From positions 1 to 64,000 of the forward strand of contig CALUET010000023.1 of assembly GCA_944319745.1 (NCBI GenBank): DNA of 64,000 bases, in the 5' to 3' direction. This DNA comes from an uncultured Phocaeicola sp. GTDB taxonomy: Bacteria; Bacteroidota; Bacteroidia; Bacteroidales; Bacteroidaceae. Shown here piece by piece: positions 36,029 to 45,114 of this stretch. The first letter of the stretch is position 1, and every line of letters starts with the position of its first letter. The translations under genes and the position numbers were made by a program. The notes beneath the pieces were generated by a model. The model was given only the letters and a program-made list of their open reading frames with translations, had not been told where the DNA came from and did no database searches.

Positions 36029-36583
36029 ATGAAATGCGCTGATAAAAAATGGGAGATATTGCACAGCGAATATCTCATAAAACGTCCGTGGCTGACGGCG
36101 CGAAAAGATGAAGTGCGCTTGCCTAATGGCGTGATTAATAAGGAATATTATGTACTTGAATACCCCGATTGGGTAAATGTGATAGCCATTACCACGGAAG
36201 GGAAATTCTTGATGGAGCGGCAATACCGCCACGGATTGCAGTGGACGGGCTATGAAATTTGTGCGGGCGTCTGCGAGAAGGGGGAGACTCCTCTTGATGC
36301 TGCCAAAAGAGAATTGCATGAGGAAACCGGTTATTCGGGAGGTAACTGGAAACATTACATGACGATTTCGGGAAATACCAGTACGATGACAAACCTTTGT
36401 CACTGTTTCTTGGCGACAGATGTCGTGCCGGTTTCCGGACAACATCTGGAACCTACCGAAGACATTTCCGTGCATTTGCTTACGGTGGACGAAGTGCGTT
36501 CGCTGCTTGTTGGCGATGAAATTCGTCAAGCATTGATGGCTGCTCCGCTGTGGAAGTATTTCGCAGAACATAAATTGCTGTGA
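36029..36583 (+). CDS. NUDIX hydrolase, ADP-ribose pyrophosphatase-like
   Basis: This 184-residue protein carries an intact NUDIX box at about residues 74-97 (G-x5-E-x7-R-E-x2-E-E-x-G, seen as CEKGETPLDAAKRELHEETG). The preceding GYEICAGVCEKG region and overall length resemble ADP-ribose pyrophosphatases. It hydrolyses a nucleoside diphosphate linked to another moiety; the exact substrate is unproven. It lies 12 bases after the double-GNAT gene and is probably cotranscribed with it. Confidence 0.88.
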   Translation: MKCADKKWEILHSEYLIKRPWLTARKDEVRLPNGVINKEYYVLEYPDWVNVIAITTEGKFLMERQYRHGLQWTGYEICAGVCEKGETPLDAAKRELHEETGYSGGNWKHYMTISGNTSTMTNLCHCFLATDVVPVSGQHLEPTEDISVHLLTVDEVRSLLVGDEIRQALMAAPLWKYFAEHKLL

Positions 36584-36698
36584 GTTTTTTCTTTGTCCTG
36601 CAGGTTTTTCGGGTAAATGGTGGGCGTCTGCCTTATAAAGCGTCCTGAATCGGAGAGAAAATCAAAATGGAATTTGTTTCGGCAAACAAAAATAATGT

Positions 36699-36706
36699 TA
36701 CATTTG
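36699..36706 (+). promoter_or_regulatory. -7 box deciding start of MarR-like gene
   Basis: TACATTTG matches TAnnTTTG, with a TTTG at 36673-36676 about 22 bases upstream. It lies after the in-frame ATG at 36617, supporting the start at 36770. Confidence 0.5.
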
Positions 36707-36769
36707 TTTGCGGAAATTATATTTTGTTTCCTGCGGTGTTTTTTAGTATATATTCTTGTTTATATCTTT

Positions 36770-37144
36770 ATGAAGAAGTTGGATTATGTTTGTAAATTAC
36801 GGGAGTTCGGACAACAGATAAGAGATTTTGAACGTCAATTATTAAAAGATTATGGCGTTTCATTGAATGAAATGGTTGTATTGTACAGCATAGGTTCTGA
36901 AAGAGTCGTAATTAAAGAGTTGTCTTTACGTACCGGAATAAGTATATATAATGTGTCGAAAATTATCCATTCGGCTGAAAGCAAGAACCTTTTGCGCTGT
37001 TTGGTGGGAAAGGATGACAAGAGACAAAAGTTTTTGTTGCTGACGGATAAGGCGAAAAAATGCCTGACTAACTTTGAAAACTCGGGGATGGAAATACCGA
37101 ATTCGCTGGTCAAATTGTTGGAGAATGATAATGTCCGGTCATGA
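36770..37144 (+). CDS. MarR-like winged-helix regulator
   Basis: From the ATG at 36770 this is a 124-residue protein with a MarR-type winged helix: the helix LKDYGVSLNEMVVLYSI, the recognition region TGISIYNVSKIIHSAESKNLL and the DKRQKFLLLTDKA wing. The longer frame from 36617 adds a hydrophobic, unrelated N-terminus and starts before the promoter. Ligand and targets are unknown. Its stop overlaps the queH start (ATGA), so regulator and enzyme are translationally coupled. Confidence 0.8.
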   Translation: MKKLDYVCKLREFGQQIRDFERQLLKDYGVSLNEMVVLYSIGSERVVIKELSLRTGISIYNVSKIIHSAESKNLLRCLVGKDDKRQKFLLLTDKAKKCLTNFENSGMEIPNSLVKLLENDNVRS

Positions 37145-37746
37145 AGAAGAAGTTCGATATAGAGATCCCCGGAGGAGGAAATAGCGTGCTACTGCATACT
37201 TGTTGCGCTCCTTGCTCCTCGGCTATCATAGAATGCCTGCTTAAGCATGCAATACGTCCTACAATTTATTATTGCAATCCCAACATTTATCCGTTGGAAG
37301 AATATAAGATTCGTAAGGATGAATGTAGCCGTTATGCGAAAATGTTGGGACTTGATATTGTGGATGCCGACTACAATCATGCCGAATGGCTCTGTGAAGT
37401 GAAAGGTCTTGAAGGAGAACCGGAGCGGGGAAGACGTTGTTTGAACTGTTTTAAGCTGCGTTTACTCGACACGGCTCGTTATGCGCATGAGCATGGATTT
37501 ACAGTGATTACCACGACGCTGGCTTCGTCTCGTTGGAAAAGTTTAGATCAGATTAATGAAGCCGGGCGTTATGCCGTGGAGAAATATCCGGATGTATTGT
37601 GGTGGGAACAGAACTGGAGGAAGGGAGGATTGAGTGAACGTCGGGTAGAGATTATAAAAGAATACGGATTTTATAACCAGCAGTATTGTGGATGCGAGTA
37701 TAGTATGAGAAAAAATAATTTGGGAGATTTGAAAAATGAAAAGTAA
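37141..37746 (+). CDS. queH: Epoxyqueuosine reductase QueH
   Basis: This 201-residue protein is QueH (formerly DUF208), the non-B12 enzyme that reduces epoxyqueuosine to queuosine in tRNA. The adjacent cysteines in HTCCAPCSS near residue 20, the GRRCLNC pair near residue 102 and the C-terminal QQYCGC cluster are the iron-sulfur and iron ligands of the family. The gene overlaps the MarR-like gene upstream by 4 bases and the esterase gene downstream by 11 bases. Confidence 0.93.
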   Translation: MKKKFDIEIPGGGNSVLLHTCCAPCSSAIIECLLKHAIRPTIYYCNPNIYPLEEYKIRKDECSRYAKMLGLDIVDADYNHAEWLCEVKGLEGEPERGRRCLNCFKLRLLDTARYAHEHGFTVITTTLASSRWKSLDQINEAGRYAVEKYPDVLWWEQNWRKGGLSERRVEIIKEYGFYNQQYCGCEYSMRKNNLGDLKNEK

Positions 37747-38566
37747 AATAGTTTTATTGGGCTTGCTTCTATTAAGTCTGACATTGTCGGCCCGGGCAGC
37801 CCGTATCGATACGTTGTCGGTTGAAAGCCGGAAAATGGACAGAAAGATTCCCGTAGTGGTTGTTGTACCGGAGCAGGCATTGCAGGGAAAACAATGCCCT
37901 GTTTTATATTTGCTGCACGGCTATGGGGGTAACGAACACTATTGGTTGCGCATAAAGCCCGAATTATCGGACATGGCAGATCGTGACGGTATTATGGTTG
38001 TTTGCCCCGATGGTGAGAACAGTTGGTTTTGGGATAGTCTGAAGAATGCCGACAGTCAGTTTGAAACGTTCGTTTCATCCGAACTTGTAAGCTATATAGA
38101 TAAGCATTACCCGACGGTTTGTGACAGGAAAGGACGTGCCATTACCGGATTGAGTATGGGAGGACATGGAGGAATGTGGCTTTCCATTCGTCATAAGGAT
38201 GTGTTTGGTGCAGGAGGAAGTACCAGTGGGGGGTTGGATATTCGCCCGTTTCCTGATAACTGGGACATGAAAAAACAGTTGGGAGAGATGAAAGATAATC
38301 CGGAAGCCTGGGAGCAACATACCGTAATTACCCAGCTGGACAGTCTAAAGAACGGCGACCTTGCTTTGATTTTCGATTGCGGGGAGAATGATTTCTTTTA
38401 CGAAGTGAATAAAGCATTTCATGAAGAGCTGGATAAACGTGGCATCTTTCACGATTTTATCGTGCGCCCCGGTCAGCATAATGACAGATATTGGCGTAAT
38501 GCGTTGGATTATCAGTGGGTATTCTTCAGGAAGTTTTTTGCAGGGTATCGCAGCCGTTTGGAATGA
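37736..38566 (+). CDS. Secreted alpha/beta-hydrolase, esterase D-like
   Basis: This 276-residue protein has a signal peptide (about 1-21, ending ARAA) and an esterase-type alpha/beta-hydrolase fold. The nucleophile elbow is GLSMGG (about S140), the acid is probably the D of DCGENDFF and the histidine is in RPGQHNDRYW. It resembles S-formylglutathione hydrolase/feruloyl-esterase-like proteins but is exported. Acyl-ester hydrolysis is likely; the substrate is unknown. It overlaps queH by 11 bases. Confidence 0.85.
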   Translation: MKSKIVLLGLLLLSLTLSARAARIDTLSVESRKMDRKIPVVVVVPEQALQGKQCPVLYLLHGYGGNEHYWLRIKPELSDMADRDGIMVVCPDGENSWFWDSLKNADSQFETFVSSELVSYIDKHYPTVCDRKGRAITGLSMGGHGGMWLSIRHKDVFGAGGSTSGGLDIRPFPDNWDMKKQLGEMKDNPEAWEQHTVITQLDSLKNGDLALIFDCGENDFFYEVNKAFHEELDKRGIFHDFIVRPGQHNDRYWRNALDYQWVFFRKFFAGYRSRLE

Positions 38567-38644
38567 TTGACCGCACTTTTTAGGAAAAACTTCCTGTCCT
38601 GTTGCCGTAAGTAGCGTGGAAATCGGGAAGTGACGTAAAAAAAG

Positions 38645-38687
38645 AATCGCCTCAAATTACCGAATCTTTGGATAATTTGAGGCGATT
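38645..38687. terminator. Terminator of decarboxylase operon
   Basis: AATCGCCTCAAATTA (38645-38659) pairs perfectly over 15 bp with 38673-38687. On the minus strand it is followed by TTCTTTTTTT, so it mainly ends the methylmalonyl-CoA decarboxylase operon, though it may also serve the convergent esterase gene. Confidence 0.88.
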
Positions 38688-38706
38688 GCTTTATATGAAG
38701 TTTGTT

Positions 38707-39867
38707 TTAGATGAGGAATCCCAACAAGACACCGGCAGCTACAGCCGAGCCGATTACTCCGGCAACATTCGGTCCCATGGCGTGCATCAACAGGTAATTG
38801 CTCGGATCATATTCCAATCCGAGGATCTGTGAGATGCGGGCAGAATCAGGAACGGCCGAAACTCCTGCGTTACCAATTAGCGGATTGATCTTGTTATCTT
38901 TCTTTAGAACGAGATTGAAGATCTTGACAAATAGTACGCCGGATGCTGTTGCAATGATGAACGAAAGCGCTCCCAAGAGGAAGATTTTAATGGAGTCCAT
39001 CGTAAGAAACTCAGAGGCTTGAGTAGAAGCACCGACGGTAAGTCCCAGTAAGATGGTGATTGTGTCGACCAACGGGCCTCGCGCTGTTTCTGCCAATCGG
39101 CGTGTTACGCCACTTTCTTTCAATAAGTTTCCGAAGAACAACATACCCAGCAAAGGCAATCCTGACGGTACGAGGAAGCATGTGAGCAATAATCCGACGA
39201 TGGGGAACATCACCTTTTCCGTATGCGATACGGCACGCGGAGCCTTCATTCGGATTAAACGTTCTTTCTTTGTGGTAAGTAATCTCATAACGGGCGGCTG
39301 GATTACAGGAACAAGCGCCATGTATGAGTACGCCGAAACGGCAATGGCTCCCATTAAGTTGGGCGCAAGTTTCGAAGATAAAAAGATTGCTGTCGGTCCG
39401 TCAGCTCCACCGATAATACCAATGGATGCGGCCTGCATCGGATCGAATCCCATTTCCAGTGCAATAATGTAGGCTCCGAATATACCAAACTGTGCGGCAG
39501 CTCCGATAAGCATCAGCTTCGGATTGGATATAAGCGCCGAGAAATCTGTCATCGCGCCGATACCTAAAAAAATAAGAGGCGGATACCATCCCGAAGTTAC
39601 GCCCTGGTATAAGATATTAAGTACTGAATTTTCTTCATAAATCCCGACTTGTAATCCCGCTTCCATGTTGAAAGGTATGTTACCGACTAGAATTCCGAAA
39701 CCGATAGGAATGAGTAACATCGGTTCGAACTCTTTCGAGATTGCCAGATAAATAAAGAATATACCGACGCAAAGCATGATTAAATGTTGCGGAGTTGCGT
39801 TGTAAAATCCGGTATATGTCCAGAAATCGGCAAGATTATTTTGTAAAAAACTGACAAATTCTCCCAT
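38707..39867 (-). CDS. mmdB: Methylmalonyl-CoA decarboxylase, Na+-pumping beta subunit
   Basis: This 386-residue membrane protein is the beta subunit of biotin-dependent Na+-translocating decarboxylases. It decarboxylates carboxybiotin and couples this to Na+ export. Family motifs GIGAMTDFSALISNPKL, GIIGGADGPTAIFLSSKLAP and GNAGVSAVPDSAR are clear, with about ten membrane segments. It is the last gene of the operon, 2 bases after the biotin carrier. The product methylmalonyl-CoA specificity is inferred from mce in the same operon. Confidence 0.93.
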   Translation of the reverse strand: MGEFVSFLQNNLADFWTYTGFYNATPQHLIMLCVGIFFIYLAISKEFEPMLLIPIGFGILVGNIPFNMEAGLQVGIYEENSVLNILYQGVTSGWYPPLIFLGIGAMTDFSALISNPKLMLIGAAAQFGIFGAYIIALEMGFDPMQAASIGIIGGADGPTAIFLSSKLAPNLMGAIAVSAYSYMALVPVIQPPVMRLLTTKKERLIRMKAPRAVSHTEKVMFPIVGLLLTCFLVPSGLPLLGMLFFGNLLKESGVTRRLAETARGPLVDTITILLGLTVGASTQASEFLTMDSIKIFLLGALSFIIATASGVLFVKIFNLVLKKDNKINPLIGNAGVSAVPDSARISQILGLEYDPSNYLLMHAMGPNVAGVIGSAVAAGVLLGFLI

Positions 39868-39869
39868 AG

Positions 39870-40301
39870 TTATTCGATGATTATAAGGTCTGTTCCTTCA
39901 AGAATTGATTCTCCTTTGTTGACATTGATGGCAACAACTTTTCCGTCGCGGTCAGATTTTATGTCGTTTTCCATTTTCATTGCTTCCAATATCAACAGTG
40001 TTTGTCCTCGTTTTACGGCATCTCCTTCTTTAACTTTTATGTCAAGTATGACACCGGGAAGCGGTGATTTGATTCCTGATTTCTGGTTTCCTGTTACGAC
40101 CGGGCGCGTAATGGCGGGAGGAGGCGTCGCCGGTGTTGTTGAAGTTGCGCGCATTACCGGTCTGATTTTCGGCTTGATGTCTCGTTCTATTTCTACTGTG
40201 TAGGCCGTTCCGTTTACTTCAACGTGCACATTCTTGCCTTCGATTTCTCCTACACTTACCTTATAAAGGTTACCATTTATTCTATATTTGTATTCTTTCA
40301 T
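39870..40301 (-). CDS. mmdC: Biotin carboxyl carrier subunit of methylmalonyl-CoA decarboxylase
   Basis: This 143-residue protein has an N-terminal beta segment, a proline/alanine/threonine-rich flexible linker (about 55-75) and a C-terminal biotinyl domain with the lysine-containing motif EAMKMEN. It carries carboxybiotin from the alpha subunit to the membrane beta subunit. The start at 40301 (MKEYKYRI) is chosen over 40343 because the extra 14 residues are atypical. Confidence 0.92.
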   Translation of the reverse strand: MKEYKYRINGNLYKVSVGEIEGKNVHVEVNGTAYTVEIERDIKPKIRPVMRATSTTPATPPPAITRPVVTGNQKSGIKSPLPGVILDIKVKEGDAVKRGQTLLILEAMKMENDIKSDRDGKVVAINVNKGESILEGTDLIIIE

Positions 40302-40320
40302 TGTCGTATGTTTTATAAAA

Positions 40321-41250
40321 TTATTTCTTGTGTGGTGTCTCACGCAGGGTATAAATCTTCGAACTCCAAGGAGAGTAGCTGCGTTTTACGCGGCTGATGG
40401 TAAGAATTGTTTCTTCTACGTCGTGATCATCTCCGTATGCTTCGTGCAAAGCCATCGAGATGGCTGCGATTACGTCTCCCGGTGCTTCTCCGAATTTTCT
40501 TTCTTTGGCTTCTTTTTTGTCGGTGACGTTATGTGCTTTCATTGCGTTCTTTTTGCGCAATTTGATGGCAGCATTTCCCACACATTTAAAGCTGATGTAA
40601 AGTAAAATAAGGCCGATAAACACAACACTCATGGCGGTGATTGTCATACCGATTCCCATCGAATCGTGTAATTCGAACTTTTCCATCTTCGGATTACTGT
40701 CGAGAGTTTTGTTGTTTGTGCTCGGCGTTACATATTTTTCTTCGCTGTCGTCTTTTACTTCCCATTCGTCGCTTGCATCACTGACGCGCGCATACGACTG
40801 ATTTGTTTTCAATATGCCTGCAGGAACAACAATGTCATCTAAAAGTTTTCCGCCGGAATCATATAAACCTATCCAGTTTGAATTGGTTGTGCTTAAGATG
40901 AAATTTGTATGAAACGTGCCGCGACGTGGCAGACCGTCTGCCCAAAAGAGAGCGTGCTGACGCGGTTTGATGTTAGTTAACACATCGCCCTTTGGTATAA
41001 AATAAGAAATCGTATCTCCCGGTTGATAGCTGATTTTTAGCAAACATCCCGCGAGATCAGAGCTTTTATATGCTTTATTGAATATCTCAATCCATCCGCT
41101 GTGTACGCCATAGTCGTCCTCGAAGTTGCTCTGATTATCTATAAGAACTTCATTAATGACGAGTTTTTTTTGTACTTTTTTCTCGCCACATGAACAGAAA
41201 AAGGGTAATAGCAGGCATGAAAGGAATATTCCGATATGCGATCTTTTCAT
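40321..41250 (-). CDS. OadG-type gamma subunit fused to lamin-tail domain
   Basis: This 309-residue protein begins with a lipoprotein-like signal (lipobox-like FCSC, C21), followed by a lamin tail domain (LTD) of about 30-165 (VINEVLIDNQ ... GWIEIFNKAYKSSDLAGCLL ... IGLYDSGGKLLDD). A membrane helix (about 203-225) and a short OadG/MmdD-like cytoplasmic region follow. The OadG part stabilises the decarboxylase complex; a periplasmic LTD is an addition not found in oxaloacetate decarboxylase gamma subunits. It lies between the alpha and biotin-carrier genes. Confidence 0.85.
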   Translation of the reverse strand: MKRSHIGIFLSCLLLPFFCSCGEKKVQKKLVINEVLIDNQSNFEDDYGVHSGWIEIFNKAYKSSDLAGCLLKISYQPGDTISYFIPKGDVLTNIKPRQHALFWADGLPRRGTFHTNFILSTTNSNWIGLYDSGGKLLDDIVVPAGILKTNQSYARVSDASDEWEVKDDSEEKYVTPSTNNKTLDSNPKMEKFELHDSMGIGMTITAMSVVFIGLILLYISFKCVGNAAIKLRKKNAMKAHNVTDKKEAKERKFGEAPGDVIAAISMALHEAYGDDHDVEETILTISRVKRSYSPWSSKIYTLRETPHKK

Positions 41251-41273
41251 GATGAATAAATTAAAGATTAAGA

Positions 41274-42827
41274 TTATAGTGGAATATTTCCGTGTTTTTT
41301 TGCCGGATTCGTAAGTTTTTTTGTTTGTAATTGTTGCAAGGCACGGATGATTCTGAAACGGGTATTTCTTGGTTCGATGACATCATCTATGTATCCGTAT
41401 TTGGCTGCATTGTACGGATTGGCGAATAGTTTTGTGTATTCTGCCTCTTTTTCGGCCATGAATGCTTTGGGATCCGGTGCGTCTTTTGCTTCTTTTGCAT
41501 ATAAAACTTCTACGGCTCCGGCTCCTCCCATTACGGCGATTTCTGCAGTAGGCCATGCATAGTTCATGTCTCCCCGCAGTTGTTTGCAACTCATGACGAT
41601 GTGAGATCCTCCGTATGACTTGCGTAATGTAATGGTAACTTTGGGAACTGTTGCTTCGCCGTATGCGTACAATAGTTTTGCTCCATGCAGGATTACGGCG
41701 TTATATTCCTGTCCGGTGCCCGGAAGGAAGCCGGGAACGTCGACTAACGATACGATGGGAATGTTGAAAGCATCGCAGAAACGGACAAAACGTGCGCCTT
41801 TTCTTGATGCATTGCAGTCAAGAACTCCGGCTAAGAACTTGGGCTGATTGGCAACGACTCCCACCGATTGACCATTAAAGCGGGCAAATCCGATGATGAT
41901 GTTCTTGGCAAAATCGCGTTGCACCTCGAGAAATTCTCCATTATCTACTATTGCTCCGATAACTTCATACATATCGTATGGCTTGTTCGGGCTGTCAGGA
42001 ATAATTTCGTTCAGCGAATCTTCCAGCCGATCTATCGGATCGGTACAATCTATATAAGGAGGTTCTTCCAAATTGTTCTGCGGAATGTAACTTAATAATT
42101 TGCGGATTAGGGCTAATCCTTCTTCTTCTGTTTCGGCAGTGAAGTGCGTGACTCCCGAACGAGTTGAGTGAACGCTGGCTCCTCCAAGGTTTTCTTGTGT
42201 CACATCTTCGCCGGTAACTGTTTTTACCACTTTCGGTCCGGTGAGGAACATATAAGAAGTTCCTTCCATCATTAACGTGAAATCTGTTAAAGCGGGTGAG
42301 TAAACGGCTCCTCCTGCACAAGGACCGAATATCCCGGAGATTTGCGGGATTACACCGGAAGCCAGAATATTTCTTTGGAAAATTTCGGCATATCCTGCCA
42401 AAGCATTTATACCTTCTTGAATACGCGCGCCGCCGGAGTCGTTGATACCAATGCAGGGAGCCCCCATTTTCATGGCCATATCCATCACTTTGCAGATTTT
42501 CTGTGACATGGTTTCCGACAGCGAACCGGCCGAAACGGTGAAGTCTTGTGCAAAGACATAAACCAGTCGGCCTTCGATTGTTCCGTAACCTGTTACAACA
42601 CCATCGCCCAGATATTGTTTCTTTTCCATGCCGAAGTTCGTACAACGATGCTTTACAAACATGTCCATTTCTTCGAAGCTGCCTTCGTCCAAGAGCATGG
42701 CTATGCGTTCGCGTGCTGTATATTTCCCTTTTGCATGCTGTTTTTCTATTGCTTTTTCTCCTCCTCCCAAACGAGCTTGGGCGCGTAATTCTATTAGTTC
42801 TTTTACTTTTTCAAGTTGACTACTCAT
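41274..42827 (-). CDS. mmdA: Methylmalonyl-CoA decarboxylase alpha subunit (carboxyltransferase)
   Basis: This 517-residue carboxyltransferase of the propionyl-CoA carboxylase beta family moves the carboxyl group from methylmalonyl-CoA to biotin. Motifs [12 protein letters not shown] (about 120), [16 protein letters not shown] and the C-terminal half [10 protein letters not shown] and [12 protein letters not shown] are intact. Length is typical. No biotin carboxylase gene accompanies it, which supports a decarboxylase rather than a carboxylase role. Confidence 0.95.
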   Translation of the reverse strand: MSSQLEKVKELIELRAQARLGGGEKAIEKQHAKGKYTARERIAMLLDEGSFEEMDMFVKHRCTNFGMEKKQYLGDGVVTGYGTIEGRLVYVFAQDFTVSAGSLSETMSQKICKVMDMAMKMGAPCIGINDSGGARIQEGINALAGYAEIFQRNILASGVIPQISGIFGPCAGGAVYSPALTDFTLMMEGTSYMFLTGPKVVKTVTGEDVTQENLGGASVHSTRSGVTHFTAETEEEGLALIRKLLSYIPQNNLEEPPYIDCTDPIDRLEDSLNEIIPDSPNKPYDMYEVIGAIVDNGEFLEVQRDFAKNIIIGFARFNGQSVGVVANQPKFLAGVLDCNASRKGARFVRFCDAFNIPIVSLVDVPGFLPGTGQEYNAVILHGAKLLYAYGEATVPKVTITLRKSYGGSHIVMSCKQLRGDMNYAWPTAEIAVMGGAGAVEVLYAKEAKDAPDPKAFMAEKEAEYTKLFANPYNAAKYGYIDDVIEPRNTRFRIIRALQQLQTKKLTNPAKKHGNIPL

Positions 42828-42865
42828 GGTATTAGAGATCTTTTAAATGAATAAATATATAGATT

Positions 42866-43270
42866 TTATTTCTCGCATAACTCGGTAAGAACGCCCATTG
42901 TGGACTTCGGATGCAAGAAAGCGATGTTTAAGTTTTCGGCACCTTTCCGAGGAGACTTGTCTATTAAACGTATTCCTTGAGCGTCTGCTTCCGATAAGGC
43001 GTTGGCCACTCCATCTTCTATTGCAAATGCAACGTGGTGTACGCCCATGCCTCTGTTCTCAATGAACTTGGCGATTGTGCTGTCGGGACTCGTTGGTTCC
43101 AAAAGTTCTATTTTGGTTTCTCCACATTTTAAGAAGGCGGTTTTTACTTTTTGATCCTCTACTGTTTCTATGTTATAACATTTTAATCCGAGAGTTTTCT
43201 CATAATATGGAAGGGCTTCTTCAATACTTTTTACAGCAATGCCCAGATGTTCGATGTGAGAGATTTTCAT
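42866..43270 (-). CDS. mce: Methylmalonyl-CoA epimerase
   Basis: This 134-residue vicinal-oxygen-chelate protein interconverts (R)- and (S)-methylmalonyl-CoA, linking the mutase product to the decarboxylase. Metal ligands are H8 (in IEHLGIAV), the H of GVHHVAF and the C-terminal-half glutamate. The GMGVHHVAFAI and FLHPKSTMGVL segments are typical. It heads the operon mce-mmdA-gamma-mmdC-mmdB. Confidence 0.94.
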   Translation of the reverse strand: MKISHIEHLGIAVKSIEEALPYYEKTLGLKCYNIETVEDQKVKTAFLKCGETKIELLEPTSPDSTIAKFIENRGMGVHHVAFAIEDGVANALSEADAQGIRLIDKSPRKGAENLNIAFLHPKSTMGVLTELCEK

Positions 43271-43319
43271 AATTGTGTTATTTTTAGGGGTATTAAGTTT
43301 AAAGTTCCTTCGTGAAACT

Positions 43320-43342
43320 GCACAAAGGAAATAAATTTGTGC
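43320..43342. promoter_or_regulatory. Inverted repeat upstream of mce operon
   Basis: GCACAAA (43320-43326) and TTTGTGC (43336-43342) form a perfect 7-bp inverted repeat with a 9-base spacer. Its left arm overlaps a near-consensus minus-strand -7 element (TTCCTTTG), about 50 bases before the mce ATG, so it could be an operator. Confidence 0.4.
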
Positions 43343-43428
43343 GTAAAAACGAAACTTTTTTTTGTTTTATTTTCCCTGGTATAAAATATTTAATCATTCG
43401 ATAAGTATATTTAAGTTTTCGATGTTTA

Positions 43429-44403
43429 TCATACATAAATGTGAATAAACAGTCGGTTTAACCAGTTCCATCGGATATGAAACCAGCGTCGGCTGCTAAG
43501 TTGTTTCCCTCCGAAGCGTAAAATAAAGTCGCGATATCCGTATTTGTGGAAAGGAAGTCCGGCGTCGATGAATTCGAAGTGTTTATAATTTTGCTTTTGA
43601 GCATAAATCATGGCGTACCAAACCGCCAGAACGCCGGGATAAAGTCGTGGATAACTTTTCCGCATACCTCCTGAAAAAAGGAGGTAAGCTGTGTCGTTTG
43701 AGTAAACGCATACGGAGCCTCCTATAATCTTTTTTTCATGTTTTACGAGGAATATTTGTCCTAATTCCTTTTTCGAAGGTTGACTTAATAGTGAAAGAAA
43801 GAATTTAACGTCGGGAAAATATTTGTGAAGTTTCGAAGAATAATATTTCTTCATACTGGAGAAAAATTCACGAATGTCGTTTTCGTTTTGGGCAACGTTG
43901 GCGGTCGCTCCATTTTTCAGTCCGTTTGCTATCTGGCGTCTCCGCGAAGCACTCATCCATTTTCCTAAATTGTGTTGATGAATAGAATTCCGTACGCGAA
44001 GCCATTTTATGGGGAAATAATTATTTTGGCGGAAATATCTGTATCCAAAGAGGGGCGTCTCTATGTTCCGAAATTCCAATAAGAAAGATTTATCTTTAAA
44101 GCGATTGGTGAAATAGGTGAGCAGTTCGTTGAATATTTCTTCTTTTTTTATTGGCGGATTAAAGTATTCTCCTGTCCCGTATATGTAAGTGATGTTTGTA
44201 AAACCTATCAGGCGAAGATTCCGACGAGTGGTACAAAGTAGTTTGCCTACCGGCTTGTTTTCGATGAAGGCTACCAATAGGACAGGGGAATAACCCGGCG
44301 TTTGTTCTAAAACCCGAAACAATTCGGTGGAATGAAAGATATTTGTGCCCGGAAGATCCGGAATATCTTTCGAATGATAATATGTTGTCAGGCGGATAAC
44401 CAT
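43429..44403 (-). CDS. FemAB/GNAT-like acyltransferase, unknown substrate
   Basis: From the ATG at 44403 this is a 324-residue protein with two GNAT-like halves, as in FemAB-type proteins. The first half contains a GKLLCTTRRN strand; the second has GGSVCVYSNDTAYLLFSGGM and the helix LYPGVLAVWYAMIYAQKQ. FemAB relatives transfer amino acids or acyl groups to cell-wall or surface polymers. The exact reaction is unknown. A -7-like TATATTTG lies just before this ATG (44409-44416 minus), leaving almost no leader; a start at 44463 is possible but adds a hydrophobic extension. Confidence 0.7.
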   Translation of the reverse strand: MVIRLTTYYHSKDIPDLPGTNIFHSTELFRVLEQTPGYSPVLLVAFIENKPVGKLLCTTRRNLRLIGFTNITYIYGTGEYFNPPIKKEEIFNELLTYFTNRFKDKSFLLEFRNIETPLFGYRYFRQNNYFPIKWLRVRNSIHQHNLGKWMSASRRRQIANGLKNGATANVAQNENDIREFFSSMKKYYSSKLHKYFPDVKFFLSLLSQPSKKELGQIFLVKHEKKIIGGSVCVYSNDTAYLLFSGGMRKSYPRLYPGVLAVWYAMIYAQKQNYKHFEFIDAGLPFHKYGYRDFILRFGGKQLSSRRWFHIRWNWLNRLFIHIYV

Positions 44404-44534
44404 ATATGCAAATATATGAAAATTATCGAAAAAAAACACTGATGCGGGTAGGAATATGTTCATTTTGTTTTGATCTTCATGGTAGTTTGTAAAGAAAATG
44501 TAAAATAATGGTCAGATAATCCGTTTAGAAAGCC

Positions 44535-44542
44535 TATATTTG
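44535..44542 (+). promoter_or_regulatory. Putative -7 box of nitroreductase operon
   Basis: TATATTTG matches TAnnTTTG, 25 bases before the ATG at 44568. Confidence 0.55.
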
Positions 44543-44567
44543 TTCCTGTAAAACAAAATGAGATTTT

Positions 44568-45104
44568 ATGAAAGACTTCAGTGAATTGATAACGAAACGC
44601 CGAAGCATGCGTAAGTTTACAACGGAACAATTGTCGGAAGATGATGTGGTGAAATTGTTGAAAGCTGCCTTGATGTCTCCTTCTTCCAAGCGGAGTAATT
44701 GTTGGGAGTTCGTTGTGGTGGACGATAAAGAAACGCTCGATAAATTATCGCGTTGCAAGGAGTCGGGGGCTTCGTTTATAAAAGATGCGCCATTGGCGGT
44801 CGTCGTTCTGGCAGATCCTTTGGTGAGTGACGTCTGGATTGAGGATGCTTCCATTGCTTCATTTATGCTTCAGTTGCAGGCCGAAGACTTGGGTTTGGGC
44901 AGTTGTTGGGTTCAAGTGCGCGAACGTTTTGCAGCTACGGGGATGACGGCCGACGAATATGTGCACGGTGTTCTCGGCATTCCGTTGCAACTTCAGGTTC
45001 TTTCCATTGTGGTAATAGGGCATAAGGGGATGGAACGCAAGCCGTTTGATGAATCTCATCTGCAGTGGGAGAAGATACATCTGAATAAATACGGGGGAAA
45101 ATAA
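44568..45104 (+). CDS. Nitroreductase family protein
   Basis: This 178-residue FMN-dependent oxidoreductase has the N-terminal RRSMRKF FMN-phosphate motif (about 11-17), SPSSKRSNCWEFVVV and the central helix ASFMLQLQAEDLGLGSCWV. It reduces an unknown quinone, nitro or other electron acceptor with NAD(P)H. It is the first gene of an operon with a Rossmann/DUF2520 gene, a KdsC-like gene and maf. Confidence 0.88.
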   Translation: MKDFSELITKRRSMRKFTTEQLSEDDVVKLLKAALMSPSSKRSNCWEFVVVDDKETLDKLSRCKESGASFIKDAPLAVVVLADPLVSDVWIEDASIASFMLQLQAEDLGLGSCWVQVRERFAATGMTADEYVHGVLGIPLQLQVLSIVVIGHKGMERKPFDESHLQWEKIHLNKYGGK

Positions 45105-45114
45105 CGCAGCTTTT

